Shown here piece by piece: positions 35,883-44,996 of a stretch of 64,000 bases of DNA; position 1 is the first letter of the stretch; each line of letters begins with the position of its first letter. The DNA is from Larkinella sp. C7. Its GTDB lineage: Bacteria; Bacteroidota; Bacteroidia; Cytophagales; Spirosomataceae. A model generated the notes under the pieces. That model did not search any database. It had not been told where the DNA came from and saw only the letters and a list, made by a program, of their open reading frames with translations. The DNA is taken from NCBI RefSeq assembly GCF_006149005.1, contig NZ_VBSL01000021.1, positions 1 to 64,000 of the forward strand. Direction: 5' to 3'. Both the position numbers and the translations under genes were made by a program.

Positions 35883-37934
35883 GGCTTGGATCGAGGCAAA
35901 CATTTCGGCAAGCTCTCGCTCGAAACCACCTGACAGAATCGGGAAACGGCACCAGGAACGCGGATCGAGATTGTGATCGTCCAGCATGAAGGAGGGCGCA
36001 TAGCGTTCGCGTTTCCACTGATTGCGGCTCCACAGTTTGAAAAATCGTTCCACCCACACCGCCAGCATTGCCCGCTCGTACCGATCCGCGTACCGGGTTT
36101 CCAGCAGCGAGAGTACATCCAGCGGGGCTTGCTTGTCTCGAATAGCTGCATTCTCAATGGAATTGAGCACATCGTAAGGCATCAAATCATCTTCGTCGGT
36201 TTGCTTTTTGTCCAGTGGGCGTAGTTCCGCCGTGGGTTGCAGGTTGTTCACCGCATGAAGTCCCTTCACCCGAATCAGCTCATCGGCCCCGACCGGTCCC
36301 GTTCCCTGGCTGGTGCGATCCGTGGGAATGGTCTGGTTTTTGACGTTCAGCCCCACCGTTTCCAGCCAGCGCAGCCAGCCCCGGAGAAAATGCTTGTCGA
36401 TGCCAGTAATCGGCGAAATGCTGCCCGCTGTATCGCCATCCATCGTGGCATAGCCTACCGCTGCTTCCGAGCGGTTCGACGTACTCAGCAGCAGCGCATT
36501 TTTCAGATTGGCGATCAGCCAAATGCCCGGAGCGCGCACCCGCGCCTGAATGTTTTGCAAAGCAATATCGTCCGTTTCCCAGGAGAGCACCCGGCCAAAT
36601 TGCGCTTCGATCAGGCCGCGATAGGTTTCCACCAGGCCGTTGATGTTGATGCGCAGGAACGTCGCGCCAATGTCATCGGCGAGCTGTTTGGCCGAGTTGA
36701 ACGTATTATCGGAGGAATTTTCTGTGCCCTGGTACATGACCGTCAATAGTTGGCCCATCATCGCTTCAGGCGAGTCGCAATCCTGAATGGCGCGTATGTA
36801 GGCCAGCTTTTTCTTAACCCCCTCCAGGCCGATAGTTTCCACCGCCATGCGGATCATCAAATACACCGTGGCGGCAATAGCCGAGGAATCGGCCCCGCCA
36901 CTGAGCGACAGCACATAGCCTTGCGACCGGCTTTTGCGCAGGTAATCGAACAACCCCAGCGCGACCGCCCTGGCAAATTCTTCTTCTTTCAGATAGCCGC
37001 CCTTTTCCCAGGCTTCCAGCTCCGCTTGCTGCACCAGCGGGGCCACCCGTGGCCAGCCGAACCGTTCGACCACCCGCAATTCAGGGTGCATCCGGGTCAA
37101 CTTGCCCCGGTTCTGCACCTGGCTCAACCGGGTTTGTTCGACATCCACCACCGCCGGAACAATCACAAAATCTTCGTAGCTGAGCCGTGCCCCGGACACC
37201 AGCAGCACCCCATTGGAAGCTACCATCGCATCCCCGTCATAAATCACCCGCCCGGCCTCATTGCCGAGCAGATTGGTATAGATGTAGCTCACGCCAAAAG
37301 CCCGCGATGCATCCACCACCAACCGTTCCCGCACTTCGGATTTGAAGAAGGCAAAATGGCTGGCCGAAGGATTGAGGATAATATCCACCCCCCGATCATA
37401 AAGACTTCGCCCCGGTCGCCCGGCGATCCAGGCATCCTGGCAAATTTCAAAGCCAATGCGGATACCGGAAACATCGAAGAGCAGATCACCAAATGGATAG
37501 GCCGTTGCTTCGTCCAGTAGGGTCAATTCATCACGCACTCCAGCGGGCCAGGGCTGAAACCACCGCTCTTCGTAATGAATGCCATCATTGGGCAAATGCT
37601 GTTTGCCCACAAATCCCAGGATGCGCCGGTTGCTTATCAGGCAAGCCGTGTTGATGGTTCGGTTGCCGTGGCGCATGGGCAGGCCGACCGATACGATTAT
37701 ATCCGCCGTATGCGGTACAATATCGAGCAGCGAGCGAATCGCCTGGTCGATGGTGTTTTGGGCATAGAAGGCATCTTCGCAGCCATAACCCGAAATGCAG
37801 AGTTCGGGCAGGCAAAGCAGGCTGATATGCTGAGCGCGGGCCGCGTCAATGGCATTGATGATGTTTTGGGTGTTGTGCGCCCAATCGAGCGGGGTTTGAT
37901 TCAGTGCGCCAGCGGCTACTTTGATCAGTTTCAT
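35865..37934 (-). CDS. nadE: Glutamine-dependent NAD+ synthetase
   Basis: A 689-residue enzyme that makes NAD+ from deamido-NAD+, ATP and glutamine in the cytoplasm. The N-terminal nitrilase-type glutaminase has the Glu-Lys-Cys triad: E44 in LCLPELCISGYG, Lys in VGKQHLPNDG and Cys in FEICQDAW. The C-terminal synthetase has the ATP pyrophosphatase P-loop LSLSGGADSSA. Length is normal for the two-domain type. It lies 16 nt downstream of the CDF transporter gene in a minus-strand run with a TonB receptor, an unusual place for a housekeeping enzyme. A spare NAD synthetase that withstands metal inhibition is one idea. Confidence 0.93.
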   Translation of the reverse strand: MKLIKVAAGALNQTPLDWAHNTQNIINAIDAARAQHISLLCLPELCISGYGCEDAFYAQNTIDQAIRSLLDIVPHTADIIVSVGLPMRHGNRTINTACLISNRRILGFVGKQHLPNDGIHYEERWFQPWPAGVRDELTLLDEATAYPFGDLLFDVSGIRIGFEICQDAWIAGRPGRSLYDRGVDIILNPSASHFAFFKSEVRERLVVDASRAFGVSYIYTNLLGNEAGRVIYDGDAMVASNGVLLVSGARLSYEDFVIVPAVVDVEQTRLSQVQNRGKLTRMHPELRVVERFGWPRVAPLVQQAELEAWEKGGYLKEEEFARAVALGLFDYLRKSRSQGYVLSLSGGADSSAIAATVYLMIRMAVETIGLEGVKKKLAYIRAIQDCDSPEAMMGQLLTVMYQGTENSSDNTFNSAKQLADDIGATFLRININGLVETYRGLIEAQFGRVLSWETDDIALQNIQARVRAPGIWLIANLKNALLLSTSNRSEAAVGYATMDGDTAGSISPITGIDKHFLRGWLRWLETVGLNVKNQTIPTDRTSQGTGPVGADELIRVKGLHAVNNLQPTAELRPLDKKQTDEDDLMPYDVLNSIENAAIRDKQAPLDVLSLLETRYADRYERAMLAVWVERFFKLWSRNQWKRERYAPSFMLDDHNLDPRSWCRFPILSGGFERELAEMFASIQASSGLL

Positions 37935-37949
37935 AACGAAAGAGTTTTC

Positions 37950-38744
37950 TTATTTGGCCAGTTGGAAAATACGCAATGCTCCCCGCGCCACGACCCCGAA
38001 AATCGCCAAACCGATAATCAAATCGGGATAAGGCGAATGGGTCAGATAGACCAGGCCACCGGCCAGAATGACGCCCATATTCACGACAATATCGTTCGAG
38101 GTGAAAATTTCACTGGCTTGCATGTGGACTTTGTCACTCTTTTCCCGGCGTAGCAGATACAGGCAGATCGCATTACCGATCAGGGCCAGCAGGGAAACCC
38201 CCATCATCAGCCCGAAGTCGGGCAAGGCTTCGCCCGTGATGAACCGGCGCACCACTTCCACCAAGCCCCCAGCGGCCAGAATCAATTGCAGATAGCCACT
38301 AATTCGGGCCACCTTTTTTTGTGAGCTTACGGCCTTGCCTACGGCATAGAGGGCTAGGCCATACACCAAGGCATCGGCCAGCATATCGAGAGCGTCAGCC
38401 ACCAGACCCATCGAATCGGCCAGGATACCCGCCAGCACTTCCAGGGCGAAAAAGAAGCCATTGATGGCCAGCACCGTTAGCAGCAAACGCCGGTCGCGCG
38501 GGGCTTCTTCCGTCAGTTCGGCCAGGTCCGCATCTTCGGTTTCCAGCAACCGGCTATCCAGGCGCAAATCCGCCAGGGCGCGCGTAATGGATTCGGCATC
38601 CCCATCGTGCAACACCGTCACTTTGCGGTTGGGAATATCGAACTGAAGCTGCTCAATACCCGGCTTATCGGCCAGTTTCATACGAATCAATTGCTCCTCG
38701 GAAGGGCAATCCATCTTGGCCACGTTGTAGGTTGTTTTGTTCAT
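37950..38744 (-). CDS. CDF-family cation efflux protein with degenerate HMA domain
   Basis: A 264-residue inner-membrane protein. Residues about 1-65 look like a heavy-metal-associated domain, but the metal motif MxCxxC is reduced to MDCPSEE with one Cys. Then five to six membrane segments follow, with the CDF metal-site pattern DSMGLVADALDMLADAL in the second and SNDIVVNMGVI in the fifth. Probably exports a divalent metal such as Zn, Co or Cd; specificity cannot be read. It is 10 nt after the TonB receptor gene and 16 nt before nadE, all on one transcript. Confidence 0.85.
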   Translation of the reverse strand: MNKTTYNVAKMDCPSEEQLIRMKLADKPGIEQLQFDIPNRKVTVLHDGDAESITRALADLRLDSRLLETEDADLAELTEEAPRDRRLLLTVLAINGFFFALEVLAGILADSMGLVADALDMLADALVYGLALYAVGKAVSSQKKVARISGYLQLILAAGGLVEVVRRFITGEALPDFGLMMGVSLLALIGNAICLYLLRREKSDKVHMQASEIFTSNDIVVNMGVILAGGLVYLTHSPYPDLIIGLAIFGVVARGALRIFQLAK

Positions 38745-38754
38745 GGTCTGATCG

Positions 38755-40974
38755 TCACAACATGAGTTTTATTCCACCATTTGCCACAAAGCCTTCCAGC
38801 GGTGCCCAGACTTCCCGGAAGGAAGGTTGGGCCACCGGAGGCAGCACTACCGGCTCAAAGCGATCCTGCCGGATATTGCCGATGTTTTCCAGGTTGGCAA
38901 AGATGCTGAAATGCTTCCACCGCCGTTCCCCCATAATACCCAATAACCAAAACGGACTTGAATATTCCCCGGTGGAAAGGGCTTTTCGGCCAATGTAATA
39001 GGCTTCCAATCCCAACCGAAACTTGCCTTCCAGTTCATACACAGCCACCAGGTTGACCCGGTGTTTGGCAGTGAGTGGAATCGGGCTGTTGTACGCTTCT
39101 CCGGCATATCTCCGGCGTGTATCCACCAGGCTATAGCCTGCATACAGCTTGAAGGCTTCATAGCCAATCCGCACGTTGGTTTCCAGACCCCGGCTGTCAA
39201 TTGGGCCGTTGGCATTGGAAAACTGGTACACCGTTGAATTTGGCCCCGTGGGAATAATGGCCGGAATATCCAGCACCAGCGCGTTATTAAGCTGGGTGTA
39301 GAAGAATAATTGATTGATCGACACATCGAGCAAATCAAAAAGCCGGGTGCGGTAATTCACATCGAAATTGCCACCGATGGAGGTTTCGGCCTTTGCCGTG
39401 GCCTGATCAATCGGGCGCACATTGCGAAAGGCGACGCTTTCGGCATCTTCGGTGAAGATGGTTGGAGCCTTATAGCCCAGGCCACCACCCAGCCGGGAAG
39501 TCAGCCGGTCGGAGAGCTTGAACAGGGCCGACACACGCGGCAGCGCAAAGAAGCCGAAGCGGTTGTGGTAATCGCCCCGCAGACCCGTTTCCAGCGTCAA
39601 CCAGGGCGCAAGCTGGGTGCTGTTCTGCACAAACCCTCCCACCGTCACATACTGATAATTGCGGCCCCGGCTGGATGGTCCATTGCTGGCCCCGGTTTCG
39701 GTGAATTGCTCCGTCCACAGATTGCCCCCGCCGATCCATTCGGAGCGTTCCCCGGTATGGCTGTAACTGGCTTCGGTGAAGCTGGCTACCTGGTGCCCGG
39801 CAAAGCGGTAATCGGGTTGGGTGAGCGTTCGGTTGAAATAACTCACGCTGTTTTTCAGTGTCAGCACCGAGCGTTCAAAGCGTTTATCGAATTGGAGCTG
39901 CGAGGCCACCCGATCCGAGCGGTTCCGCTCGAAATAGAGGTGGGTGTTGTCGGTGTTGCCATCGAGGACGGCCATATCTCCCCCGATCCGGTTTTCGGTA
40001 TTGCCGATCACGCCCACCGTGAGCGTTGCCGTGGGATTGAGATAGAAATAAAGCCGGGGATTGACGGTATATCGCTCGTAATTGGGCAGAGCCGAAAAAC
40101 CGATTTTGCCAGGGTCATATTCGCGTTGCGTGTTGCGAGCTGCAAACAGAGTCACACCGACTTTTTCCCACTTTTGCCCCCAAAAACCGCTTAGATCGAG
40201 GCCCCCCGCCGTGGTGCCGTTGGCCATGAAACTCAACTCGCGTTTTTCGCTCGGTCGCTTGGTAATCAGGTTGACCAGGCCCGCAATGGCCCCGCCCCCG
40301 TAGAGCGTTGAGGCCGAGCCTTTAATGACTTCGACTTGCCGCAGATTCAGCGGGGGAATTTGCAAAATGCTCAGACCAGCAGCAAAGCCGGAATAAAGCG
40401 GCAAGCCATCCTGCAAAATCTGTGTGTACCGCCCATCCAGGCCCTGAATGCGAATGTTCGCGTTTGCGGAAACGGGCGAGGTTTGTTGTACCTGAATACC
40501 CGTGCTTTCGTTGAGCTGCATCCGAATATCGCCCGGTCGCATGTTGGATTTTTCTTCCAGCTCTTCGCCGGTAATGGCTTCGATGCGGGTGGGAATGTCG
40601 TCAATGCTGCGATTGCTTCGGGTGGAAGTGACCACCACTTCTTCCAGCTCTTCACCTTCGGTTTCCCGGAGCTGAACCACCAGCGAATCAGCCGAAGCTT
40701 CGGACCGTCCCGGCAGTGTCAGGCTGTCGGTTTGGGACAGGTAGCCCACAAAGGAACAGGTGAGCGCGTAGCGGCCCGGATTGGGCACGGTTAGCACCAG
40801 CCGCCCGGCAGTGTCCGCAGCGGCCCCAATCCGTCCAGGGTTGAGCAAGGCGGTTGCACCGATCAACGGTTTGCCAGTTTCGGCATCCTGAATCAAAACG
40901 CGCAGGGAGCTTTGCCCCCAGGCTATGGGTAGTATGGAGAGTGTCAGCCAGAGCGACACAATAAGGGTTTTCAT
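38755..40974 (-). CDS. TonB-dependent outer-membrane receptor
   Basis: A 739-residue receptor. It has a signal peptide (LTLSILPIAWGQSS), a carboxypeptidase-like regulatory domain (VLIQDAETGKPLIGATALL, about 25-105), a plug domain (IDDIPTRIEAITGEELEE, then INKLITKRPS-like GGGAIAGLVNLITKRP) and a 22-strand barrel to the C-terminus. It imports or releases a metal complex across the outer membrane with TonB energy. Its neighbours are a CDF transporter downstream and a small Cys/His-rich secreted protein upstream, which suggests a metal role. The family is similar to copper- or cobalamin-type receptors, but the ligand is unknown. Confidence 0.92.
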   Translation of the reverse strand: MKTLIVSLWLTLSILPIAWGQSSLRVLIQDAETGKPLIGATALLNPGRIGAAADTAGRLVLTVPNPGRYALTCSFVGYLSQTDSLTLPGRSEASADSLVVQLRETEGEELEEVVVTSTRSNRSIDDIPTRIEAITGEELEEKSNMRPGDIRMQLNESTGIQVQQTSPVSANANIRIQGLDGRYTQILQDGLPLYSGFAAGLSILQIPPLNLRQVEVIKGSASTLYGGGAIAGLVNLITKRPSEKRELSFMANGTTAGGLDLSGFWGQKWEKVGVTLFAARNTQREYDPGKIGFSALPNYERYTVNPRLYFYLNPTATLTVGVIGNTENRIGGDMAVLDGNTDNTHLYFERNRSDRVASQLQFDKRFERSVLTLKNSVSYFNRTLTQPDYRFAGHQVASFTEASYSHTGERSEWIGGGNLWTEQFTETGASNGPSSRGRNYQYVTVGGFVQNSTQLAPWLTLETGLRGDYHNRFGFFALPRVSALFKLSDRLTSRLGGGLGYKAPTIFTEDAESVAFRNVRPIDQATAKAETSIGGNFDVNYRTRLFDLLDVSINQLFFYTQLNNALVLDIPAIIPTGPNSTVYQFSNANGPIDSRGLETNVRIGYEAFKLYAGYSLVDTRRRYAGEAYNSPIPLTAKHRVNLVAVYELEGKFRLGLEAYYIGRKALSTGEYSSPFWLLGIMGERRWKHFSIFANLENIGNIRQDRFEPVVLPPVAQPSFREVWAPLEGFVANGGIKLML

Positions 40975-41046
40975 GAAAAGAATGTATTTTGGTTAGCAAT
41001 AGCCGCCCGGCCAGTCAGAGCCGACCAGGAGCGAACAAAAAGAGAG

Positions 41047-41355
41047 CTAACCCAAACGGGGAGGTTGCCAGATCCGCCCCGATACATCGAGCGTATGCGG
41101 AGTCTGGTAGGAAGGCAGCACCGCCATAATAAGGGGATTTCCAGATGCGGCAACGCCGATCAATTGCGGAGCGTGCGTCAGCGTGCAGCCAGGACAGGTC
41201 GCGCAAAGGCAGAAGGGCGAACACCCCGCATCGTGGCTGTGATCGTCCGGGCGCGGGGCTTGTTGCATGGTAGGTTCATCGGGGCAAAAGGCTTCACAGG
41301 GTAGCCCCGAAAGCACCAGCACATACATCGCCCATATAATTCGCCACCATTTCAC
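41047..41355 (-). CDS. Small Cys/His-rich exported protein (DUF6660-like)
   Basis: A 102-residue protein from GTG 41355; the longer frame upstream would overlap the arsR promoter. An N-terminal hydrophobic segment (IIWAMYVLVLSGLPCEA) acts as a signal peptide or anchor. The mature part is rich in Cys and His (DDHSHDAGCSPFCLCATCPGC), suited to bind metal in the periplasm. Such small proteins often sit before metal-related TonB receptors in Bacteroidota. It is 72 nt upstream of the receptor gene on the same strand. It is divergent from arsR and may be controlled by the same operator. Confidence 0.65.
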   Translation of the reverse strand: MKWWRIIWAMYVLVLSGLPCEAFCPDEPTMQQAPRPDDHSHDAGCSPFCLCATCPGCTLTHAPQLIGVAASGNPLIMAVLPSYQTPHTLDVSGRIWQPPRLG

Positions 41356-41402
41356 GATGCGAAGATACGAACGAATATGAGAAAGGGAGAAGGTTTTAAT
41401 AT

Positions 41403-41420
41403 TAATCGTAATATTGCAAT
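41403..41420. promoter_or_regulatory. ArsR-type operator 1
   Basis: TAATCGTAATATTGCAAT, centred on an AATATT dyad, shares ATCGTAATATT-R-CAAT with the site at 41804. It covers the TTG -33 element (41414-41416) of the arsR promoter, so bound ArsR would block polymerase. Confidence 0.6.
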
Positions 41421-41443
41421 GGATAATTATTCTGCTACCTTTG
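41414..41443 (+). promoter_or_regulatory. arsR promoter
   Basis: TTG at 41414 (-33) is followed after 19 nt by TACCTTTG at 41436-41443, an exact match to the Bacteroidetes -7 element TAnnTTTG. The ATG at 41448 lies only 4 nt further, so the transcript is almost leaderless. Confidence 0.65.
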
Positions 41444-41447
41444 TGGC

Positions 41448-41777
41448 ATGGGACTGACAAAAACTGAAATCTTCACCGACGAGCAAAATCGCATCGCGGA
41501 TTTGGCCAAAGCCTTTGCACATCCCGCACGGGTGGCCATTCTGCAAATGCTTATAGCCAAGAAAGCTTGTGTCTGTGGTGATCTGGTGGGCGAACTGAAC
41601 TTGGCCCAGGCAACGGTTTCCCAGCATTTGAAAGAGCTAAAACGCATTGGCATCATTCAGGGCGAAATCAACCCGCCCCGCGTGTGCTATTGCATTAACC
41701 CACCCGTATGGGAGGAAGCCCGCCAAGCATTTGGTGCCTTGATCGAGTCGTTCGATTCCGCAACCTGCTGCGCCTAA
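41448..41777 (+). CDS. arsR: ArsR-family metalloid-responsive repressor
   Basis: A 109-residue winged-helix repressor of the arsenic genes. The DNA-recognition helix region reads LVGELNLAQATVSQHLKEL. The metalloid ligands are probably in ACVCGDL at the start of that region (Cys pair, about residues 42-44) and the terminal TCC. As(III) binding would release it from the operators at 41403 and 41804. Start is supported by the promoter just upstream. A terminator overlaps its 3' end, so arsM and the genes beyond need their own promoter at the second operator. Confidence 0.93.
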   Translation: MGLTKTEIFTDEQNRIADLAKAFAHPARVAILQMLIAKKACVCGDLVGELNLAQATVSQHLKELKRIGIIQGEINPPRVCYCINPPVWEEARQAFGALIESFDSATCCA

Positions 41778-41795
41778 AAGAGCAGGTATTTTTTT
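41763..41795 (+). terminator. Rho-independent terminator at the arsR end
   Basis: ACCTGCT (41763-41769) pairs with AGCAGGT (41781-41787), followed by a T run at 41789-41795. The stem contains the arsR stop codon, so arsR is largely transcribed alone. Confidence 0.75.
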
Positions 41796-41803
41796 GCCCT
41801 TAT

Positions 41804-41821
41804 CAATCGTAATATTACAAT
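41804..41821. promoter_or_regulatory. ArsR-type operator 2, before arsM
   Basis: CAATCGTAATATTACAAT has the same core as the site at 41403, is closer to a perfect dyad (GTAATATTAC), and lies 19 nt before the arsM ATG. It would place the arsM-arsC-acr3 run under ArsR. Confidence 0.6.
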
Positions 41822-41839
41822 AAATCAATAGGAAAAGTT

Positions 41840-42703
41840 ATGGAAACCGCAGAGCAAATCAAAGAAGTCGTGCGCCAGAAATACGGCGCGATTGCCGAAC
41901 AACCAGACGCCAATGGTTGCTGTGGCCCAACCTCATGTTGTGGCCCGGAGATCGACGCGAATGTGCCGATTGTCATGGCTCAGGACTACCAGGAGCTAAA
42001 AGGCTATGTGGCCGATGCCGATTTGGGGTTGGGCTGTGGCCTGCCCACGCAATTCGCCCAGATCAAACCCGGCGATACGGTCGTGGATTTGGGTTCAGGG
42101 GCTGGCAATGATTGCTTTGTGGCGCGTGCCGAAACCGGAGAAACGGGCCAGGTGATTGGCCTGGATATGACCCCACCCATGATCGACCGCGCCCGCAAAA
42201 ATGCGAAAGCGTTAGGCTTTACCAACGTCGAATTCGTCTATGGCGACATCGAGGAAATGCCATTGCCGGAAAATCTGGCTGACGTGGTGGTAAGCAATTG
42301 CGTCATGAACCTGGTTCCCGATAAGCAAAAAGCCTTCTCGGAAACGTTCCGCATTTTAAAGCCGGGTGGCCATTTCAGCATTTCCGATATTGTGCTGAAA
42401 GGCGAACTGCCCGAAGGCTTGCAGCGCGACGCTGAATTGTATGTGGGCTGCGTATCGGGAGCCATCCAGAAAGACGCCTATTTGCAGCTCGTGCAGGATG
42501 CCGGATTCACCAGCATTCAAATCCAGAAAGAGCGGGAAATCACCCTGCCCGACGATGTATTGCAAAACATCCTGTCAGCCGCTGAGATAGCCGAGTACCG
42601 CCAGCAAGACCGAGGCATTTACAGCGTAACCGTGTTTGCGCAAAAGCCAACCGAAAATAACCAAGCCACTGACGCCTGCTGCGCGCCCGGCTGCTGCAAC
42701 TAA
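41840..42703 (+). CDS. arsM: Arsenite S-adenosylmethionine methyltransferase
   Basis: A 287-residue ArsM that methylates As(III) to volatile or less toxic species. The SAM motif is VVDLGSGAGNDCF (about residues 79-91). Conserved Cys are in GLGCGLPT, SNCVMNLVPD and VGCVSGAI, which bind arsenic. N-terminal Cys pairs (NGCCGPTSCCGPEI) and a Cys-rich end (DACCAPGCCN) are extra metal-binding motifs usual in this family. It is followed 1 nt later by arsC. Confidence 0.95.
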   Translation: METAEQIKEVVRQKYGAIAEQPDANGCCGPTSCCGPEIDANVPIVMAQDYQELKGYVADADLGLGCGLPTQFAQIKPGDTVVDLGSGAGNDCFVARAETGETGQVIGLDMTPPMIDRARKNAKALGFTNVEFVYGDIEEMPLPENLADVVVSNCVMNLVPDKQKAFSETFRILKPGGHFSISDIVLKGELPEGLQRDAELYVGCVSGAIQKDAYLQLVQDAGFTSIQIQKEREITLPDDVLQNILSAAEIAEYRQQDRGIYSVTVFAQKPTENNQATDACCAPGCCN

Positions 42704-42704
42704 C

Positions 42705-43133
42705 ATGAAAAATATCCTAGTGCTTTGCACGGGCAATTCCGCCCGTTCCCAGATGGCCCACGGCTATCTGCAACATTTCGCGGGCGAGCGCGCCCAGGTC
42801 TACAGCGCGGGCGTTGCTCCCCACGGGGTCAATCCCCTGGCAATTCAGGTCATGGGTGAGGATGGCATTGATATTTCCCATCACACTTCCAACCATGCCG
42901 ACGAATATACCAGCCTACCGCTCGATTACGTCATCACGGTTTGCGATAATGCCCGCGAACAATGCCCGTTCTTCCCATCCACGGCCAAGAAGGTGCATCA
43001 AAGCTTTACCGATCCATCCCATGCACCCGGCGATGACAGGTTGGCGCAGTTTCGCGCGGTACGCGACGAAATCAAAGCGTACAGCCAACAATTCATCGAG
43101 GAGAATGTAACGAGCCAAGCCGCCCATGCCTAA
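42705..43133 (+). CDS. arsC: Arsenate reductase, LMW-phosphatase type
   Basis: A 142-residue thioredoxin- or glutathione-linked arsenate reductase. The active-site P-loop is [15 protein letters not shown] (Cys8 nucleophile), with the redox Cys in [14 protein letters not shown]. It converts As(V) to As(III) for export by Acr3 or methylation by ArsM. The ATG at 42705 is chosen; an earlier in-frame start lies inside arsM. It overlaps the acr3 start by 8 nt. Confidence 0.92.
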   Translation: MKNILVLCTGNSARSQMAHGYLQHFAGERAQVYSAGVAPHGVNPLAIQVMGEDGIDISHHTSNHADEYTSLPLDYVITVCDNAREQCPFFPSTAKKVHQSFTDPSHAPGDDRLAQFRAVRDEIKAYSQQFIEENVTSQAAHA

Positions 43134-44184
43134 ACTTTCATTTCTCGACCGCTTTCTCACGCTATGGATTTTCCTGGCCATGCTGATCGGCGTGAGCATC
43201 GGGTATTTCTTCCCGCAGTCGCAGACCTTCATCAATCAGTTTAATTCCGGCTCGACCAATGTACCGCTGGCCATTGGGCTGGTGTTGATGATGTATCCGC
43301 CTTTGGCGAAGGTGCGTTACGAGGAATTGCCGAAGGTATTTGCCAACACCAAGATTCTGGGGCTTTCCCTGCTGCAAAACTGGATTGTCGGCCCGCTGCT
43401 GATGTTCTTTCTGGCAGTCATTTTTCTGCCCGACAAACCCGAATACATGACCGGCCTGATTATGATCGGCATTGCCCGCTGCATTGCGATGGTGATCGTC
43501 TGGAACGACCTGGCCAACGGCGATCGGCTCTATGCGGCCGGATTGGTAGCCTTCAACAGCATCTTTCAAGTGCTGTTCTATTCGGTCTATGCCTGGCTTT
43601 TCATTACCGTTTTGCCGCCTTTGTTCGGGCTAAAAGGGTACACCGTCGATATCACGATCGGCGAAGTAGCGCAGAGCGTGTTTATTTATCTGGGCGTACC
43701 GTTCCTGGCCGGGCTGTTGTCGCGGCTGGTCCTGACGCGCGTTTTCAGCCGTCAATGGTACGAGCAGATGTTTTTGCCCGCCATCAGTCCCATTACCCTG
43801 ATTGCGTTGCTGTTTACGATCGTCGTCATGTTCAGCCTGAAAGGGCAGTTGATCGTTTCCATTCCGCTCGATGTGCTGCGCATTGCGCTACCGCTGACGA
43901 TTTATTTTGCCATCATGTTTTTTTCGGCCTTCTACCTGTCCAAACGGGCCGGAGCTGATTATGCCAAATCCACATCACTGGCTTTCACCGCAGCGGGGAA
44001 CAATTTTGAATTGGGGATTGCCGTCGCCATTGCGGTTTTCGGTATCAATTCCGGCGCGGCCTTTGCCGCTGTCATTGGCCCGCTGATCGAGGTGCCGGTG
44101 CTGATCCTGATGGTCAATTTTGCCCTGAAACAGCAGAAGAAGTTTGCGCCCCACTACAAAAAGACCTTTCAAAACCACCCATGA
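43126..44184 (+). CDS. acr3: Acr3-type arsenite efflux transporter
   Basis: A 352-residue inner-membrane carrier with about ten membrane segments. Acr3 hallmarks are [19 protein letters not shown], with the essential Cys in the fourth segment region, and [14 protein letters not shown] with a conserved Glu near the end. It exports As(III) using the proton gradient. It overlaps arsC by 8 nt and the next gene by 4 nt (ATGA), so the four genes are translationally coupled. Confidence 0.94.
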   Translation: MPKLSFLDRFLTLWIFLAMLIGVSIGYFFPQSQTFINQFNSGSTNVPLAIGLVLMMYPPLAKVRYEELPKVFANTKILGLSLLQNWIVGPLLMFFLAVIFLPDKPEYMTGLIMIGIARCIAMVIVWNDLANGDRLYAAGLVAFNSIFQVLFYSVYAWLFITVLPPLFGLKGYTVDITIGEVAQSVFIYLGVPFLAGLLSRLVLTRVFSRQWYEQMFLPAISPITLIALLFTIVVMFSLKGQLIVSIPLDVLRIALPLTIYFAIMFFSAFYLSKRAGADYAKSTSLAFTAAGNNFELGIAVAIAVFGINSGAAFAAVIGPLIEVPVLILMVNFALKQQKKFAPHYKKTFQNHP

Positions 44185-44984
44185 AAATTGCCCTGTTTTC
44201 CGACATTCACGCCAATCTGCCCGCCCTCGATGCGGTACTGGCCGACATTGACCGCCAAAAACCGGATGCAGTGTACTGCCTGGGCGACTTGGTGGGCTAT
44301 AACATCTGGCCCAACGAAGTGATCGCCGAGATCCGCCGACGCAATATCCCCACCATCGCCGGAAACTATGATTTCGGTATTGGTCGATCATCGGATGATT
44401 GCGGCTGTGCCTACAAAACCGACGAGGAGAAAGCCAATGGCAAGGTTTCTATTGCCTACACCAATGCAACGGTGGGCGATGCAGAGCGAGCCTATTTGCG
44501 CACCCTGCCCGCCCATATCCAGGTGGATTTTCATTTGTCCAATGATCCGGAGCATTTATGGACGAACACCGAAACGGTGAGCCTTTTGCTGGTGCATGGT
44601 AGCCCCCGGCGCGTCAATGAATACCTGTTTGAAGACCGGGGAGATCGTAGCCTGGCGCGCGTTCTGGAAGGCGCGTCGGCCGATATTCTATGCTTCGGTC
44701 ACACACACAAACCCTACCACAAGGTGGTGAATGCCTTGGGCGAAGGAGAAACACCTTATTGGCGACATGCCATCAATATCGGTTCCGTCGGCAAACCCAA
44801 AGACGGCGATCCGCGTGCCTGCTATGTGCTGCTGACCCTTTCCGAGACCGCCCGGCCGGGTTCGGCCGAAGGCGTGAGCGTCGAGTTTGTGCGAGTGCCT
44901 TACGATGTGGAACGCGCGGCCGTAGCCGTCGAGCAAAGCGAACTACCGGACGCCTATGCTCAGGCATTGCGTTTAGCCAAATAA
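44181..44984 (+). CDS. Metallophosphoesterase in the ars operon
   Basis: A 267-residue calcineurin-like phosphoesterase. Metal-binding motifs in order: FSDIHAN (D8, H10), [21 protein letters not shown] and FGHTHKPY. It overlaps acr3 by ATGA, which links its expression to arsenic. The insert [13 protein letters not shown] between GNYD and the rest carries two Cys and may be a metal or redox feature. The substrate is unknown; phosphodiester or nucleotide-arsenate damage products are possible. The role in arsenic resistance is inferred only from coupling. Confidence 0.85.
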   Translation: MKIALFSDIHANLPALDAVLADIDRQKPDAVYCLGDLVGYNIWPNEVIAEIRRRNIPTIAGNYDFGIGRSSDDCGCAYKTDEEKANGKVSIAYTNATVGDAERAYLRTLPAHIQVDFHLSNDPEHLWTNTETVSLLLVHGSPRRVNEYLFEDRGDRSLARVLEGASADILCFGHTHKPYHKVVNALGEGETPYWRHAINIGSVGKPKDGDPRACYVLLTLSETARPGSAEGVSVEFVRVPYDVERAAVAVEQSELPDAYAQALRLAK

Positions 44985-44996
44985 ACAACCGACGCG

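Noticed and set aside
36237-38153. Long plus-strand frames opposite nadE
   Set aside because: GC-rich antisense shadows with unlikely composition; nadE on the minus strand is complete.
39310-40194. 294-codon plus-strand frame opposite the TonB receptor
   Set aside because: Shadow of the receptor, with no recognisable protein pattern and no promoter.
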